Below are positions 63,373 to 63,838 of a DNA stretch of 63,838 bases, in pieces. The translations under genes and the position numbers were made by a program. Source of the stretch: Agathobacter sp. Its GTDB lineage: Bacteria > Bacillota > Clostridia > Lachnospirales > Lachnospiraceae. Location of the stretch: the NCBI GenBank assembly GCA_017481285.1, contig JAFUPI010000046.1:1-63838 (forward strand), in the 5' to 3' direction. Under the pieces are notes generated by a model that was not told the origin of the DNA, made no database searches, and worked only from the letters and a program-made list of their open reading frames with translations. The stretch's first letter is position 1. Each line of letters begins with the position of its first letter.

Positions 63373-63401
63373 ACTAGTGCCCTCCGTATTTTTATGCATA
63401 G

Positions 63402-63430
63402 ATTTTAGCATAATTTTTCTGACAATTCAA
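63402..63430 (-). promoter_or_regulatory. Sigma-A-type promoter for codY
   Basis: On the minus strand TTGAAT (63430-63425), 17-base spacer, TAAAAT (63407-63402), predicting a leader of about 23 bases. Confidence 0.55.
63412..63427. promoter_or_regulatory. codY: Candidate CodY box over the codY promoter
   Basis: ATTTTTCTGACAATT (plus strand, 63413-63427) differs from the published CodY consensus AATTTTCWGAAAATT at two positions. It fills the space between the -35 and -10 hexamers of codY, which would allow autorepression. AT-rich sequence makes chance matches fairly frequent. Confidence 0.5.
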
Positions 63431-63451
63431 CAAAATGTTAGAAAATTCTTT

Positions 63452-63838
63452 TTAATTTTCTTTCTTTTCCTCTTCCTTTACCGGTTTATTCCAACTCATA
63501 TATTCACAGTTAGGATAATCGATACAACCATAGTATTTACGACCTTTTCTGGTTCTCTTGATAACAATATCCTTACCGCATTCTGGACATGCGTGACCAA
63601 TTTTTTCGAAATATGGCTTTGTATTCTTACACTCTGGAAAGCCAGGGCAAGCTAAGAACTTACCATGTGGACCATACTTAATCACCATGTTTCTGCCACA
63701 TTCTTCACAGATTTCTTCTGAAACCTCATCCTGGATCTGAACCTTTTCTAATTCCTGCTCAGCCTTTTCTACTGCACTTTCCAAATCTGGATAGAAGTTT
63801 GAAATTACCATTTTCCAGTTTACATTACCTTCTGCAAC
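63452..63838 (-). CDS. topA: DNA topoisomerase I, C-terminal zinc-finger part (partial)
   Basis: The 3' end of topA; the frame is open to the window edge and the rest lies beyond 63838. It relaxes negative supercoils. Visible are two four-Cys zinc fingers: CEECG...CPGFPEC and CPECG...CIDYPNC, the pattern of the TopA C-terminus, then a charged Lys/Glu tail. The ATG at 63811 is an internal Met. Codons before it (GTT GCA GAA GGT AAT ...) continue the protein. Confidence 0.93.
   Translation of the reverse strand, partial: VAEGNVNWKMVISNFYPDLESAVEKAEQELEKVQIQDEVSEEICEECGRNMVIKYGPHGKFLACPGFPECKNTKPYFEKIGHACPECGKDIVIKRTRKGRKYYGCIDYPNCEYMSWNKPVKEEEKKEN

Overview
The window is a chromosomal segment of a motile, low-GC Gram-positive anaerobe of the Clostridia, most likely family Lachnospiraceae (relatives of Roseburia, Agathobacter, Lachnospira). 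This rests on strong GGAGG ribosome binding sites, PolC, CodY, the EF-Ts, FapA and FliY types, DUF6115-like and other flagellar-operon proteins typical of that family, and a gene order close to the Bacillus subtilis topA-codY-flgB...sigD-rpsB-tsf...polC region. Every supported gene is on the minus strand, so transcription runs from high to low coordinates.

Reading in the direction of transcription: the C-terminal end of topA (cut by the window edge) and codY come first (63838-62596). A regulatory interval rich in dyads (62333-62522) leads into the basal-body and hook operon flgB-flgC-fliE-fliF-fliG-fliH-fliI-fliJ-motE-like-fliK-flgD-TIGR02530-flgE (62317-50661). A terminator and a new promoter separate this from motA-motB-fliL-fliM-fliY-cheY-fliO-fliP-fliQ-fliR-flhB-flhA-flhF-flhG-pilZ-cheB-cheA-cheW-cheC-cheD-(99-aa membrane protein)-fliA-fapA-(105-aa protein)-DUF6115-like-YceG-like (50460-27945). 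No flagellin, cap or flbD/swrD gene is present here.

rpsB-tsf follow (27754-25862). In B. subtilis pyrH comes next. Here about 15 kb of other genes intervenes: a dipeptide/oligopeptide ABC operon oppA-B-C-D-F with very large insertions in OppC and OppD and a smaller one in OppF, a DUF3899-like membrane protein, an acyltransferase with a zinc ribbon, a CadC-type metal-responsive regulator with a metallochaperone-like protein and a Zn/Cd P-type ATPase, a deacetylase-fold protein that has lost catalytic residues, and a bactofilin. The conserved order then resumes with pyrH-frr, followed by uppS-cdsA-dxr-rseP-ispG-polC (10853-156), joining cell-envelope lipid and isoprenoid synthesis with membrane proteolysis and DNA replication. 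cdsA carries a one-base frameshift.

Several operon junctions share one architecture: an intrinsic terminator of the upstream unit overlaps, or directly abuts, the -35 element of the next sigma-A-type promoter. Promoters, terminators and operators were read by eye and are proposals. No tRNA, rRNA, CRISPR array, insertion sequence or phage gene was seen.
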